Positions 22,040 to 33,953 are shown, counted from the stretch's first letter. The stretch is 64,000 bases of DNA from Cristatella mucedo (GCA_009760855.2 WPIO01000071.1:1892501-1956500), one strand, 5' to 3'. Numbers and translations: made by a program. Notes: generated by a model not told the origin, from the letters alone.

Positions 22040-23880
22040 GAAGTTGGCTGCCTCCAGCGGATTTTGGGCTATTCCATCGTCCCATGAGACAACTCGCTTA
22101 ACAACGTTTGTAACGCCTATAGGACGTTTTTGTTTTCGCCGGCTGCCCAATGGTATTAGTAGCGCACCGGAGATCCGTGAAAGATTGATGCACGACCTCT
22201 TAGGTGAGATCGACGGCGTAGCCGTTTAAGTGGGTGATGTTTAGGTTTATGGATCTAGGCGGCCAAGCATGAAGATAGATAGCATCGTGTCATTTGCGAA
22301 ACTTCAAATTCAGGCTTAAAGTTGAATAGAGACAAGTGTACATTTCGACAGCCCACATTGACGTTCTTAGGGCATATTATTGATGCCAGCGACGTCCAAC
22401 CGTCCGACGACAAAAGAGCAGACAGCTTTGGTATGATGAACTACTTCAGCCGAATTGTGCCAAAATCTGGCGACCGTCTGAAATTTGCTAAACGATGTCC
22501 TCTCGTCAGACTCGGTGCGTGGTACTCAAAGGCCTAGCCAGAAAGAAAGCATTCCCAGAAGCAAAGTTGATTGTTTACAAAGGCACCGGTATTGGCTTAT
22601 TTTGACACGCAAAGTCTGCGATTGTCAGTGCCGATGCCAACAGCTATGGTCTAGGTGCCGTTCTGCTGCAGTGCTATGGATCGGGAGAGCAAGATGTGTG
22701 ACCTGTCGCATTTGCATCCCTAACGTCGTCTGGCGCCGGAAGATACGCTCAGGTCGAAATAGAGTGTCTTGCGGCGGTGTGGGCGTGCGATATGTTCTGT
22801 CTGCTCCTGGTTGGTTTGCATTCTGTAGAGCTTCGCACTAACCATAAACCGACTATTTTTTTACGGATGACTAAGGACCTTGACCTGATTCCGGTTAGGT
22901 GCCATTGCCTATTGATGCGAATGATGTGTTTTAACCCTCGTGCCGCACATGTGCCTGGGAAAACCCTGGTGACAGCTGATGCACTGTCAAGAGCACCACT
23001 GCGTAAGAGTGAGGAACACGGACATGCCGAAGTCGTTAAGCTCTACGCAGACACCGTGGTTGCTGAATGGCTTTCAGTAGCTCGCTTGAGCGAAGTAAAG
23101 CAGGCTACCACTGACGACAGTAAGCTGTCAATCAGTAAGCGCTGTCAGGGTGGCTTACATCAAGCAAGGGCCAACCGGGATCCTTGCGGAAGTACTTCTC
23201 CATAATTGGCCATCTGCATGTGTATTGTGGCTTAGTACTGCATGATGATTGCATATATATCCCTCAAAGCTTGCAGGCTTTTTATTTGGAGCGGATCCAC
23301 GACGGTCACCGGGGGGGGGGTGACCAAATGTAGGTATCGAGCAAGGTCATTAGTACACTGTCTAGGCATTAGCCAAGACGTTAAGACATTTGAAAATTTT
23401 TGCAGCTTCTGCCAAAACAGCCAGAGGAGACAATTGAAATAGCCGCTCATACTGATATCGTTGCCCAGTGTTCCTTGGCAACGAGTCGCTGCCAATCTCA
23501 TTGAATACGAAGGATGACAGCACCTGATTATAACCGGATGTTACTCCTGATATATGAAAACCACTGCACTATCAAAATCAACTACCAAAGAAGTGGTGCA
23601 AATATGGCCGATCTGTTGTTTGGCCATATTTTCACACTGGGGCATACCAGAGTCATTGAACTTTGACACTGGTACACAAGTTTCATCTCACGAATTTGGT
23701 GTTTTCGCGAGACGATACAGGCTAAATCACGTTACAACTAGACCACATTTTTCACAAGCGAGTGGAGAAGTGGAAAGAGCTGTGCAAACTTCCAAATCTA
23801 TTTTGAGGCTGCCTGATCCGTACCACGCTTCTACCATGATTCATAGGTCCACACTAGCACTTCTATAGACTTCAGCCCAG
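22040..23880 (+). pseudogene. Ty3/gypsy-type LTR retrotransposon pol remnant (RT, RNase H, integrase)
   Basis: Several readable blocks in changing frames. The RT fingers/palm (22,050-22,230) contain SSGFWAIPSSHETTRLTTFV and IGRFCFRRLPNGISSAPEI, and the expected YVDD region is damaged. The RT thumb with LTFLGHIID lies at 22,322-22,420. RNase H (22,620-23,010) has ADANSYGLGAVLLQ, the (A/V)EIECLAAVWA-type motif and VPGKTLVTADALSRAP. Integrase (23,240-23,850) has a zinc-binding region ending NFCSFCQNSQ, then FDTGTQVSSHEFG with its Asp and SGEVERAVQTSK with the catalytic-Glu region. Stops and frameshifts throughout mean no functional product. Confidence 0.85.
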
Positions 23881-24407
23881 CACAGCTGTTCACGGGACGA
23901 CAGATTAGGACAACGTTGCCTGTGGTCCATCAGCACGTCAAACCACAATGGCCGAAAAAGGAAACGGTCCAACTCAACGGTGACCACGTAAAAGAGCTTC
24001 AATAGCACGACCACGATCGCCACCATGCTGCTCGCCCACTTCAACTTCTTCAACCCAACCAACGGTTATTAGTGTGGACTCGTGGCGGAAAAAGCTGGAG
24101 CACACATGCAACGACTACTGTTAAAGCAGGTACACCTCTGTCGTTTGTCTTGCAGACTGACAATGGCAGCACACTTAGGAACAGAAGGCATCTTCGACCA
24201 ATTGATACCTCATCTACAGGTCACTTACAGCAAATATTTTGGCGCTTCCCTCCATCTACCGAACTGCAGCTCAAGATCAGTTTAAAAGTATTGTTGATGA
24301 GATGCACACCTCTCAAGATCAAATGATGGCAAGGTCTGGCAGGGTGGTAAAGCCGGTCCAAAGGCTAGGTCTTTAAAAATGAGACGATTCCTATTTGGAA
24401 GGAAGGT

Positions 24408-24560
24408 GTGATAGCTGAGCTACCGGGGAGGAGCCACAACAACGTGACCAATCAGGAGAGGTCTTGCTGACCAATCAGTCTGGGGGAGCAGACATACCAC
24501 GGCTGCCAACAAACGTGCTCTATGTATCCGCGATTCGTCTTACCATTTCATTATACAGGG
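24408..24560 (+). repeat. Possible 3' LTR start (truncated)
   Basis: A purine tract (GGAAGGAAGG) is followed by TGTGATAGCTGAGC and two CCAAT-like boxes (GACCAATCAG twice), downstream of the pol remnant. This is the usual layout of a polypurine tract and LTR U3. The LTR appears cut by the SINE at 24.6 kb. Confidence 0.45.
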
Positions 24561-24598
24561 GAAACGGTCAACGATGGGACCGAAATCAAGAGATATGC

Positions 24599-24750
24599 TG
24601 AGTTGGTTTGGGCCAATGGTTCAAATGCTCGCCCCGATCAAGGTCTGGCTGAGGCCGTTGGCTCGAGCCCCGAGGCATATGTGAAGCCCCTGAATAGAGA
24701 CTACGCTCTCTTAGGGCACTATAAAAATGAATTTCATTTATATTTTTAGG
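24599..24750 (+). repeat. SINE family 1
   Basis: tRNA-like head with GAGTTGGTTTGGGCCAATGG, GCTCGCCCCGATCAAGG and GTTGGCTCGAGCCCC, then the LINE-like tail GCATATGTGAAGCCCCTGAA to GGGCACTATAAAAATGAATT. Confidence 0.9.
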
Positions 24751-24867
24751 AAAACGGGTGACAACTTACACTCTTGACAAGTGCTAGCTCCAAGCGGACA
24801 GCTTGGAAAATCACCGCCTCGCTGGAGCAGCGCCGCCGGGTAGATCAACCGCGACTGCAGGCGGTTC

Positions 24868-24906
24868 AAGGTAGCAAGGCAGCAAGGTAGCAAGGTAGCA
24901 AGGCAC
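24868..24906. repeat. AAGGTAGC short tandem repeat
   Basis: Four near-copies of the 8-10 base unit GCAAGGTA. Confidence 0.75.
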
Positions 24907-25089
24907 GGTGCGCTTTCGCTTCCGCCGCCGCCGTTGCTGCTGCGTCCCTGCGGCGGAGCTAGGTGAGCTAGGACGTCGCAATGCTAACCGGCTGAGGTCA
25001 GTCGAAGTTGCACTGCTTCGAGCTCTGTCAATTGCTGATTGAGTGGCTCGCTAGCAGAGAATCGATATTTCCGGCAATCGGTAGTTCAA

Positions 25090-25450
25090 AGGCAGCTCAG
25101 AGCCGCACTGGTTCGGCCAGTGGTAAAGGTGCTCGCCTCAAACCAAGGTCAAAGTTAATGGTATTAATGACCGAGAGCGTGGGCTCGAGCCCCGTCGCAT
25201 GGTGAGCTGTGATGGCACACTAGGTAAGGCGGTTGTTTTTCACTACCTCGATCTCAATGTTGAGTGTTCGAATCTTTCGGTGGGCGATCCTTTATCGCTA
25301 CTGCAAGCGCTGGTGATAGCCATAAAGGCTCTTCTGTTGCTATACAAAAGAGCCAGTTAAATCAGCTCTTACTTAATTTTCATGCAAAACGCCTGAATAG
25401 AGATAAAGATCGCTCATGGCGCTATGCAAATTAATGAGGCTAATTTATGT
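25090..25450 (+). repeat. SINE family 1 copy interrupted by SINE family 2
   Basis: The family 1 head (GGTTCGGCCAGTGGTAAAGG, GTGGGCTCGAGCCCC) stops near 25,200. The matching tail (AAACGCCTGAATAGAGATAA, GGCGCTATGCAAATTAATG) resumes near 25,383. The family 2 element lies between, so family 2 jumped into family 1. Confidence 0.75.
25203..25380 (+). repeat. SINE family 2 (nested)
   Basis: Starts GCTGTGATGGCACACTAGGT and has an A-box-like head and a diverged B box (TGTTCGAATC). GGGCGATCCTTTATCGCTAC, AAGGCTCTTCTGTTGCTATA and a T/A-rich end follow. Confidence 0.85.
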
Positions 25451-26080
25451 ATGTATAGATGGCCGTTCATAGTCGACGGTGCCGGTAACAGAATACGTAT
25501 GCAGCGAGGGCGTCGATGCCGAGAACTGGGGTGGGACTGGGCTATCGAAAAGCTGACTTTTTTATGGGTGGGCAACTGAGAGCAGCGGTAAGAGCAGCCG
25601 CGAGCGGTGAAAACTTGTGTCGCATCCGTTTCAGCTGTGCGTTCTCGCATGGCAGGCTTTGACTGTGCTTTCGTTCACTGAATTGTGCAATCGCGCGGTG
25701 CTGTCGTCCAGGCGTCCGACGCAAGCTTTGATTTTCCCTCGCAGTGTCTCGGAGCACTTCTGGGCACTGCGAGCTTGCGACGATAAGAAAATCGACAAAG
25801 GAGTGATCTTGGTGCATTGACCAAGTGGCGCTACGACAAGTGACTGTCGCCAGAGCGACTGAGGTGCTCGCACTCACAGACCTGAAAGGTAAGCTTATTT
25901 AAGAGCCTCATTTTACATTTTCAAACGAGATCGTTAAAATCTTGCTCATCGGCAGTAAGCAGCATTCCGCAAAGAAAACACGCCTTCGTAAGCTGAAGCT
26001 TTTTTGGCCAAGCGATCCTCCGATAGGTGCATGGAGAATAGATTTGCTTGGAACACCGAGGGAAAGGCAACCAAAATAAA
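25451..26080. other. No gene recognised
   Basis: Open frames on both strands at 25.5-25.9 kb end near a possible + donor (CTGAAAG/GTAAGC at about 25,889). No family resemblance was found. Confidence 0.35.
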
Positions 26081-26084
26081 AAAA

Positions 26085-26240
26085 ATACTAGCTGATTTAT
26101 AAACCTCATATTACATAGTGACAGAAGAGTCTTAACGGCTGTAGCCACCACTTGCAGTTGGGAATAAGTGATCGCCAACTGCAGGATTCGAACCCACGAA
26201 CCCGGTCGTGAAGAGCGAACACCTTAACCATAGAATAAAA
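26085..26240 (-). repeat. SINE family 2
   Basis: The minus strand has the B box GGGTTCGAATCC, GGCGATCACTTATTCCCAAC and AAGACTCTTCTGTCACTATG. The 5' head has partly decayed. Confidence 0.85.
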
Positions 26241-26243
26241 TTA

Positions 26244-26405
26244 ACTATTAGCTGATTTAGCAGCGTCATTTCATATAGCTACCGGAGAGCCCTGGAGGCT
26301 CACCACCGTGTCACCACAGCTTGCAGTGGCAGTAAAGGATCGCTCACTGCAGGATTCAAACCCACGACGTTGATCGTAAAGAGCGAGCACTTAGCCTCTA
26401 GGGAT
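26244..26405 (-). repeat. SINE family 2
   Basis: Second minus-strand copy directly beside the first, with B box GGGTTTGAATCC and GCCTCCAGGGCTCTCCGG. The head-to-tail pair suggests insertion at or near the A/T tail of the neighbour. Confidence 0.8.
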
Positions 26406-26718
26406 AGCACTGTTCATCTGGGCTAAGAGGGTCATTGATCTAGATCACAGGTGTGCACAACATGACGCCTGTGAAATTGAGAAGCTCATCGAGTGAGTTT
26501 GACGTCAATTCGCGCCTAACTGACGGTGTCTCCTTCAATGCAGATTCGAGCGTTCCGTTTATTACGGCGACGCAGCGAGAGAGAGACCAGGACGGGCTCA
26601 GTCGCTTCGGTACATACAGTGAACATGCCGCCATCTTGGCTGAGAACGAATGGCCGCCGTCCGACTTCCTGTAGACGCTCTAACTGAGCCGCAGCCGTCG
26701 GCCGTCAGCTCCAGCGAG

Positions 26719-26863
26719 CAGCCTCGCTCGCGGGTGAGAGGAGTCACCCGGTGCTGAGTGCCGTGGCCTGAGGAGTGCCGCTCGCCAGCCTCGCTCGCGG
26801 GTGAGAGGAGTCAGCCGGTGCTGAGTGCCGTGGCCTGAGGAGTGCCGCTCGCCAGCCTCGCTC
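26719..26863. repeat. 67-bp tandem duplication
   Basis: Two copies of a 67-base GC-rich unit starting CAGCCTCGCTCGCGGGTGAG (starts at 26,719 and 26,786) plus 11 bases of a third. The copies differ at one position. Confidence 0.92.
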
Positions 26864-27117
26864 CGCCGCTTTCGATGCTCGAGCGGCTTTTCAACTTGAC
26901 AACTCTTTTAACAGATGGGAAAAGCTGAACGCATGGCCTCCTTTCGAATCTGAAACAAAGAACAAAGACAAATTAAACGAGCCGTTGCTTCGCTGAACTC
27001 AGCAACTTCCATATTAATTATCGTCTATGCTGCAACGTCGTCTGCTGCTCGCTTAGACCGCCGCCGAAGCTGGGCCAAGCGTTCTGTACAGGCGTGTCCT
27101 TTCGCTGCGCCCAGCCA

Positions 27118-27270
27118 CTAACCTCGGTTGCGCCAGCGTCTTGCTAAGCCGTACATCGGCCACGACAGTAAAAGAAGAAGTATGAGTACGGTACCGACCC
27201 CGGCAATGGCGTGAACCACAGCTGGGGCAAACTCTCCTGCATCGGCGTCACCTTCGAATTTCGCTGCAAC
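27118..27270 (-). CDS. Candidate terminal exon: transmembrane segment and short tail
   Basis: After the acceptor CATGTTTTTAG the minus strand reads VAAKFEGDADAGEFAPAVV, then a membrane helix VLILLLLLSWPMY followed by basic ARRWRNRG and a TAG stop. The helix and flanks closely resemble the protein at 33,954-34,400 (VILLLLLSWPVYFSARWLRS), so the two are probably paralogous C-terminal exons of the lectin-type receptor family on this strand. Upstream exons were not identified with confidence. The positive-inside tail supports a type I membrane protein. Confidence 0.55.
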   Translation of the reverse strand, partial: VAAKFEGDADAGEFAPAVVHAIAGVGTVLILLLLLSWPMYGLARRWRNRG

Positions 27271-27985
27271 CTAAAAACATGGATTAAGAAATTAACTGCT
27301 TCAGTAGTCACTAACAAAAACGGGGTCGACAAATTTCTGATTACATTTCTTTGGTTTTCCTTTTTTACTCGCGATCTCTTATTGCATATGTTACTTAATC
27401 TAACGCTCGATTAGACTAAAAGCAAAGTGGCACCAAAGAATGTGCCTGAATTCGTTCTTAAGTGCATTTTTAATTTGCAACGGCGAGTACACTTTGAGAG
27501 CGGCTTTGGTTATTTTCTTCAAGAACCTGAAGGTTTCAGGCGTGGTACCATGCATGTATGTGTGCAGTGGCAGCGTAATTATATACAAATTCGTATCTAC
27601 GGTATTTGCATCGCTATGGGCGCCAACTGCTTTTATAAGTGAGCTGCTAAATCTGCTCACAAGGCTAAAGTTCAGTGCTCCCGCTCGGCGGGCGCACGCT
27701 TAAGTCTGCCGAGGAGCTCCGGGGCGAATTACCAGCAAATTTCAGAGAAAAACCCTGACCCTGACCTTAGGTTCGATTCCACATTCCGCCATCTTAATCT
27801 CATCAATGCCCTCGTTTGCAGAAAGTGCAAAACAGTTAAGCTCATTTCGAACGTCTCAACTGTCCCACATTCGGCTCGTGACATTCTCTGCTCTGTGATG
27901 GCTCATTATTTTGCAGCTTCGCTCGAATTCTATGCCGACTGACTTCGAAAAATCAGCTAAACTTAAAATCGCTTAAATTTGAGCT
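27271..27985. other. Intron-like; one possible minus-strand exon
   Basis: On the minus strand, 27,440-27,640 is open for 65 codons (GAHSDANTVDTNLYIITLPL onward), but the + strand is open too and no domain is recognisable. The rest is unassigned. Confidence 0.25.
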
Positions 27986-27989
27986 TGTT

Positions 27990-28715
27990 GAGACAGGGAT
28001 ACACATCTAAATTGGTCCATGCATTTGTGACATATCGTCTTACTTATGTAGCTTACTGCTTGCTGGCCTACCGAAATATGCAACCAGGAGCTTACAGCTG
28101 GTGCAAAACTCTGCAGCTAGGCTGGTCTGCTGTGAGCGTCACATTTGCCACATCCCACCACTCATCACCTACCTGCACTGGCTACAAGTCAAGAAACGGA
28201 TCGACTTCAAAGTTGTGTCGCTCACTTTTAGGTCCCTTCATTCTATGTCTGTAGCTTATCTATCAGATCTACTCCCCCTCCAGGCTAAGCATCGTACCAC
28301 CCGCTTTTAGGAATCTATCTGTTTACCTATACCTCCTACAAACATAAAATACTATGGAGATTGTAGATTTAGTTCGTATGCTCCGAAAGCCTGGAACTCA
28401 CTCCTGATTTGCGTCGTGACATCTCCTGACTTGACCACATTTTAAAAGAAATTAAAAACGCATCCGCTTATCACAGCGTTTAGTGGGTCCTGTGATTCTT
28501 CCTTGATGCGCTTATGCGTGCTGACACTGTTGCATGCTGCCACTAACCACACTTGCATGTTCACAATGTGGATGTCTCCCTTAACCATGTTATTCATTGC
28601 GCTTATCAAGCATGATACCACTCATCATTCGATTGTGCTTTCTTTGCAGCAAATTTAAAGTGCCTAGAAAGAGGATGAATTCTCTGAGGGCGCTATATCA
28701 AGTGTATTATTATTA
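27990..28715 (+). mobile_element. LINE (CR1/L2-like) 3' fragment
   Basis: C-terminal ORF part (YTSKLVHAFVTYR, AARLVCCERHICHI, LKTHPL-like end), 3' UTR with TTTGCAGCAAATTTAAAGTG, and the ATT tail at 28,697. Several frameshifts. Confidence 0.85.
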
Positions 28716-28721
28716 TTATTA

Positions 28722-29461
28722 ATTTCATTATCTAGCTGAAAGTAGGCAGCCTCAACTGTGAATCTGATGGGATCTTCTAATGAAAAGTCATTTTGGAAAA
28801 TGACACCTAAATATTTCGTGCCGATTAAACAGGAGATATCCAGAGCCAATTTTGAGTGTTGGGGTTTCCAATAATTGAATTACGCTTGATTGGCTCGTCC
28901 ATAATAAGTGGGGTTTTTCATTATTCAATTCATAAGAAATTTTGCTGCCATCTATTAGTGGATGTCATCAATACATGTATCAATGGAGATGAGAGAATTT
29001 AACGTGCTGTAGGGCTGGGCCAAAAGTACAACTGTGTGACCTCCGCATAGAAATCAAAGCCTAGATTGTGCTTGGCAATCACATCTGCAAGATTGAGAGT
29101 ATAAACAGTGAAAAGAACATGACTAACCACCCATCCCCGAGGTATCGTATATTTCAGAGGTTACTCGATTGATCTTTTTTCGTTCACATCCATACTTTGG
29201 AGTCTTCCACTGAGGTAGGACCTGAACCATTGCAATGCAGTGCCGGTGATGCCCAGGCTAGATGGCGGGCGCTCAATAAGGATTTGGTTATCAATAGCTC
29301 AAATAGTATCAAAAGCTGCAGAAAGATTGAGCAAAACAAGCGGAGATACTCTACCCGTGTCAGCATTCCTAAGTAGGTCGTTGTATACCCGAAGTAGTGC
29401 TTACGCGGTGAAGTGATTAGCTTTACAACCACAATGGAACTTAATAGCAAGGTTTGAATTT
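28722..29461 (-). mobile_element. LINE internal fragment, inverted
   Basis: The minus strand reads the RT thumb region (DISCLIGTKYLGVIFQND), the YADD region (near 29,030-29,060) and an N-terminal RT block near 29,400. It abuts the + copy tail to tail. Confidence 0.75.
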
Positions 29462-31676
29462 TAAGTTAAGCGAGTTTTGCTGGTCCGTCAAGACTCGTGA
29501 AAAAGCATACAAAAAGTCAGGACTGACTGTCCATCGACAGGCATATGAAGACATGGCATGGAAGTTAGGCATGGATGGTAGGTCGTACCGATCGATCCTA
29601 GGAAAGGCGAAGTCTAGCTTATAAATAAATATTGTTGAATCACAGATGCACAATCCAAATATGCTAATGTCGACGATAAACCATCTCTTCAACCGCTCGC
29701 AGATTAGCTCCTTACCTGATGATCCTTGTGATGATCTAGCCGATCGCTTTTCTCGATTTTTTGTGCAGAAGATAGACAAGATCAAGGTGTCTATCCTTGC
29801 GATGACAACATCCCCTCAAAAATGCTGTTACCCGATTCCTGGCTGCTCTTCAATGTCTACATTTAAACAGGTCACCAGTGATCTAGTCCTGAAGATCGTA
29901 TCCCAATCAAAGAAGAAAACAAGTCCTCTGGACCCTATTCCCACTGTCCTGCTCCTACGATGCATTGATCTGATGCTGCCATGCATAACTAACATCATTA
30001 ATATGTCAGTAGCCTCAGGTCTTGTCCCAGAATCTTTCAAAAATACTGTCGTCAAGCCACTTCTCAAGAAAGTGACACTGGACCAAGAGAACTTGCACAG
30101 CTACCGCCCAGTCTCCCTTCTACCACTCCTATCAAAGACGCTGGAATGGGTCGTGACAGACCAGCTGAACTCATATTATTGAAACCTCAAACCTTGCTAG
30201 TAATTTCCAGTCTGGCTTTAGAGGAAATCACTCCACAGAGTCAGCATTACTTACGGTGTACAACGACCTACTTCGGAATGCAGACATAGGTAGAGTGTCT
30301 CTGCTTGTTTCGCTCAATCTTTCGGCAGCTTTTAAAACTATCGATCACAAAGTTTTTCTAGAGCGCCTCTCATCTCGCCCGGGCATCACTGGCATTGCTC
30401 TACAATGGTTGACATCATATCTCAGTAGGGGACTCCATAGTATTGACGTGAATGGACAAAGATCATCCGAGGGACCTCTGAAATATGGGGTACCTCAGGG
30501 CGCCGTGCTAGGTCCGGTTTTTTCACGGTTTATACTCTCCCTCTTGCTGATATGATTGCCAAGCACAATCTAGGCTTTCACTTCTATGCGGATGACACTC
30601 AGTTGCATCTTTTCTTTGATCCCTCCCAGCCTTCGAGCACCTCAAATTCTCTAAACTCACTTGCTGCATGCACTGATGACATCCGCACATGGATGGCAGC
30701 AAATTTTCTAAAATTAAACGATGTCAAAACTAACTTACTAGTTATGGGCAAATCCAGTGTGATTCAGAGATTGGAAAGGCTGTCTCTCAAAATTGGCTCT
30801 GCCAGCATATCTCCTGTCAAATCAGCTCGAAATCTAGGTGTCCTATTCCAAAGCGACCTCTCATTAGACGACCGCAGCAGCTCCACAGTCAAATCTGCCT
30901 ACTTTCAGCTGCATAGTATTGCTAAAATTTGGGCTTGTTTAGGTGAGGATACCACGTCTAAGTTGGTCCATGCATGTGTGACATTCTGACTTGACTCCTG
31001 TAACTCACTGCTTGCTGGCCTACCGGCCAGTGCAATCAGGCGATTACAGCTGGTGCAAAATTCCTCAGCTAGGCATGTCTATTGTGAACGTCGTAGTTGC
31101 CACGTCTCACCACTTCTCGCCGACCTCCACTGGCTACCAATCAAGCAACGGATCGACTTCAAAGTTTGGTCGCTCACTTTTACTTCACTTCATTCTTTGG
31201 CTCCAGCCTATCTCTAAGATCTACTCCCCAACCAGGCCAAGCATCGTACCACCCGCTTTTCGGAATCCAGCAGTTTACCACTACCTCGTACAAACTTCAA
31301 ATCCTTTAAAGACCGTGCATTTAGTTTGTATGCTCCCAAAGCCTGGAACTTCCTCCCGACTTGCGTCGGAACATCCCTTGACTTAACCACATTTAAAAAG
31401 AACCTAAAAGCACACCTATTTAGGACAGCATTTAGTGGGTCCCTGTGATTCGTCCTTGATGTGCTTATGCATGCTGACACTGCATGCTGCCAATAACCAC
31501 ATTTGCATGCTGACCCTGTGCATGTCACCCCTAACCATGTTGTTCATGTTGTTTATCAAGCATGATATTACTCACGGTTCAATCGCGTTTCCCTTTGCAG
31601 CAAATGTAAAGCGCCTAGCGAAAGATTGAGTTCTCTGAGGGCGCTTTATCAAGTGAATTATTATTATTTTTTTATT
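29462..31676 (+). mobile_element. LINE (CR1/L2-like), longest copy in the window
   Basis: It covers the linker before RT through the 3' tail. Blocks in order: a pre-RT region (29,646-30,182) with SPLDPIPTVLLLRC and LHSYRPVSLLPLLSKTLEWV; RT core (30,256-30,985) with SFQSGFRGNHST-like words, LSAAFKTIDHKVFLERL, LKYGVPQGAVLGPV and the catalytic FHFYADDTQLHL; then the thumb and C-terminal region. The 3' UTR ends in CGCTTTATCAAGTGAATTAT and (ATT)n. At least four frameshifts or stops (for example after LNSYY and at 30,540), so it is inactive. The endonuclease domain is absent (5' truncation). Confidence 0.92.
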
Positions 31677-33290
31677 ATGCCACCATACATGTCTACAATA
31701 CGCGCCAGCCTCCTACCTCATTCAAACTAGGGAACCAATTAGACGATAACCTATTGCCGAGACAGCTAAAAATCTGAGGAGTGAGATAGGCATTCAGTTA
31801 TGTTTCCGAACTCGGCATTAGCGTTTGAGCTGATTTGAGCTCTGGGCCACAGAGCTGTCAGTGTACGTCAGTGTCAGTGTACGTCAGTACGTCTGCACGT
31901 CATCACGGCACCTCGTCGTGGCTGCCTCACTTCCTGTTCCTGTTGATGTTGTTCCTGTTCCTGTTCCTGTCCGTCGCCATACCTGCATGTATTGGTGCAG
32001 CTTCTGGAGGTCGCTAGCCGCGATACGAGCGAGGTTCAGGCGTCACCAGTATTATTCGGGCGGCGCATTAGGCTAGCAATCTCACGAGCGCTGCGTTTGT
32101 GGGCAATATCTGATCGGACGCGGAAGCCGCACGCCACGTTGGCAGCAAAGCACCTCGCCCGCACCCTCCCCCGGATCCCGGCCAAATGTTGAACAGACAG
32201 ACGGACAGACTGTCCTCTCAGCAGAATGCAGTGGAAGGCTTGACAGACTGTATTTCCGATGAGCAGCAATGCTCTGCTTATCACGTTGACCTTTCCCGGA
32301 CGTCGAGAGAGCGTCGTTTGAGAGAAATATTTTGTAAGCTAAACGACTACTGTCAAAAGAGGCCAGCAGTTAACGGGCACGGTATATGGCACCTTCCTAT
32401 ACTCGGATCTGCAGGCTGCTGCTACCTATGCTTGAACGATTTTCTTAGTTGCTGTCTGTCACAGCTTACTGAGCAACCAAGGACTCCCTGATGATATCTT
32501 GCAGAAGAGGCCTAGGTTTCTTCTTATTCAAGGCCACTCGTTCACAAAGCTACGGCATGGATATCATCAATCCATGCGATTACTCCCATACTGCTGCTTG
32601 TTGATTGATCTATTTCATTGCTACGCCTGCACCATCTTGCATTTGTTCTGTCGATTGACTAACTCTCTTACACGGACCAAGACTTTGGTGGAACAGCCGT
32701 TAAAAGATTTTAAAATGTTGCCCATTATTATTGGCTTGTTTAGGCCAAACCTGCGGAATAGGTCAGCAGCGACGATTTTTCCACAATGTCGGGCAAAATC
32801 CAGCGACATAATTTATGTATATACATATATATATATATATAATATTTAAATAAAATATGATATATAACTTATAATATATATGCTTATTAGACATGCAGGC
32901 AAAATGCAGTGGCCACATTGTCATTTTGCTCAAGGTTTCGGGAGCTTGACTTTCCCTGGGCCCCTCCTCGGTTCGTATCAATGAGGCCCTGACTGGGTGT
33001 CACAATGGCTCTGTATTGAGAGTTACTGGCGTCATTGTCAAATCATTTGTCATAGCATGTCATCCTGAGGCTGCAAGAAACTGCCCACAATTATAGCTGC
33101 ATTTTGCACGCTCTTGTGCGAGAGAGGTCAAGTTAACATGCTATAGCACCATCTTTATATTGCTCACAGTTATTTTGTGGAGAACCGGTTCATTAACCCA
33201 GCCCTTGTGGTCTAAGGTCAAGCATAAAAGTTACAGTGCTAGTGCTGCAACATTTATTGTTGCAACATCTATTGCTGCAGCTCAGGTTGA
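31677..33290. other. No gene recognised
   Basis: Contains short repeats (GTACGTCAGT at 31,863-31,900; CCTGTT at 31,935-31,970) and a small AT tract at 32,820-32,840. An open + frame (32,186-32,491) with several Cys has no identifiable fold. Confidence 0.35.
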
Positions 33291-33297
33291 AAACAAG

Positions 33298-33441
33298 TTA
33301 TTCTGATGCACGAAAGAACGACACAATGTGGAGCGGATTATTTGCGCCAGTGAGGATTAATAAGAAAATGCTCGCTAGAAAAATGCTAAAAATCAATCCT
33401 ATAAAAGGTGAAATGATTTGGCCCGAGCTTATGACCGGGGT
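33298..33441 (-). CDS. Candidate terminal exon: membrane helix
   Basis: Acceptor CTTCGCGGACAG, then on the minus strand TPVISSGQIISPFIGLIFS, a hydrophobic run IFLASIFLLILTG, and a short tail ending SFFRASE and TAA. The layout (short stalk, helix, short tail, stop) matches the exons at 34.2 and 27.2 kb, but the sequence is more diverged. A third paralogous end or an alternative last exon of the receptor gene are both possible. Confidence 0.4.
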   Translation of the reverse strand, partial: TPVISSGQIISPFIGLIFSIFLASIFLLILTGANNPLHIVSFFRASE

Positions 33442-33950
33442 CTGTCCGCGAAGTTGAGCGAGCGTGCATGCCTCCTCGGATTAGACCGAAGACAGTGCGG
33501 ACACTGAAAGCCGAATGCTCCTTAACTGCAAGTAGACTTAGCAAAAAAGCCGTCAAGTTCAGCTGCTGTATTAGTGGATGAGTTGATGAGTTTCAATCTT
33601 GCTAACATCTCGTTCCTACATCAAGGAGAGCAGGTTCGTTAGCCATTCTGGCTGAATAACATCCTGCTAAGCAACTTCAGTGGACGCTTTTTGTTTCCTT
33701 TTGCTCATGGCGACATTCTGACGTCCTAAGACGGCACGCGACGATGTAAATCATCATTTGCTTCACTGTACACTTCTAGTTGAAAGCTAATGCAAGTGCT
33801 CGCTGAAAACCCGTGTCCGTGGTAGATCAATTATTCCTCGAGCACATTATAGTTAAATGACTTTAAGTTTGATTGCCGAAATGAGAAGGAAAGCATTGCA
33901 TCTTGATCCCGATCTAAAAAAGAAAGATGCAAGTTTTGCAATGTTTTTGC
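33442..33950. other. No gene recognised
   Basis: AT-moderate sequence without family motifs. Confidence 0.35.
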
Positions 33951-33953
33951 ACT

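Noticed and set aside
25617-25880. THAP-type zinc finger exon at 25.67 kb (+)
   Set aside because: A start like MAGFDCAFVH was noticed, but a stop follows at once and the required Cys/His and Pro-Phe motifs are absent.
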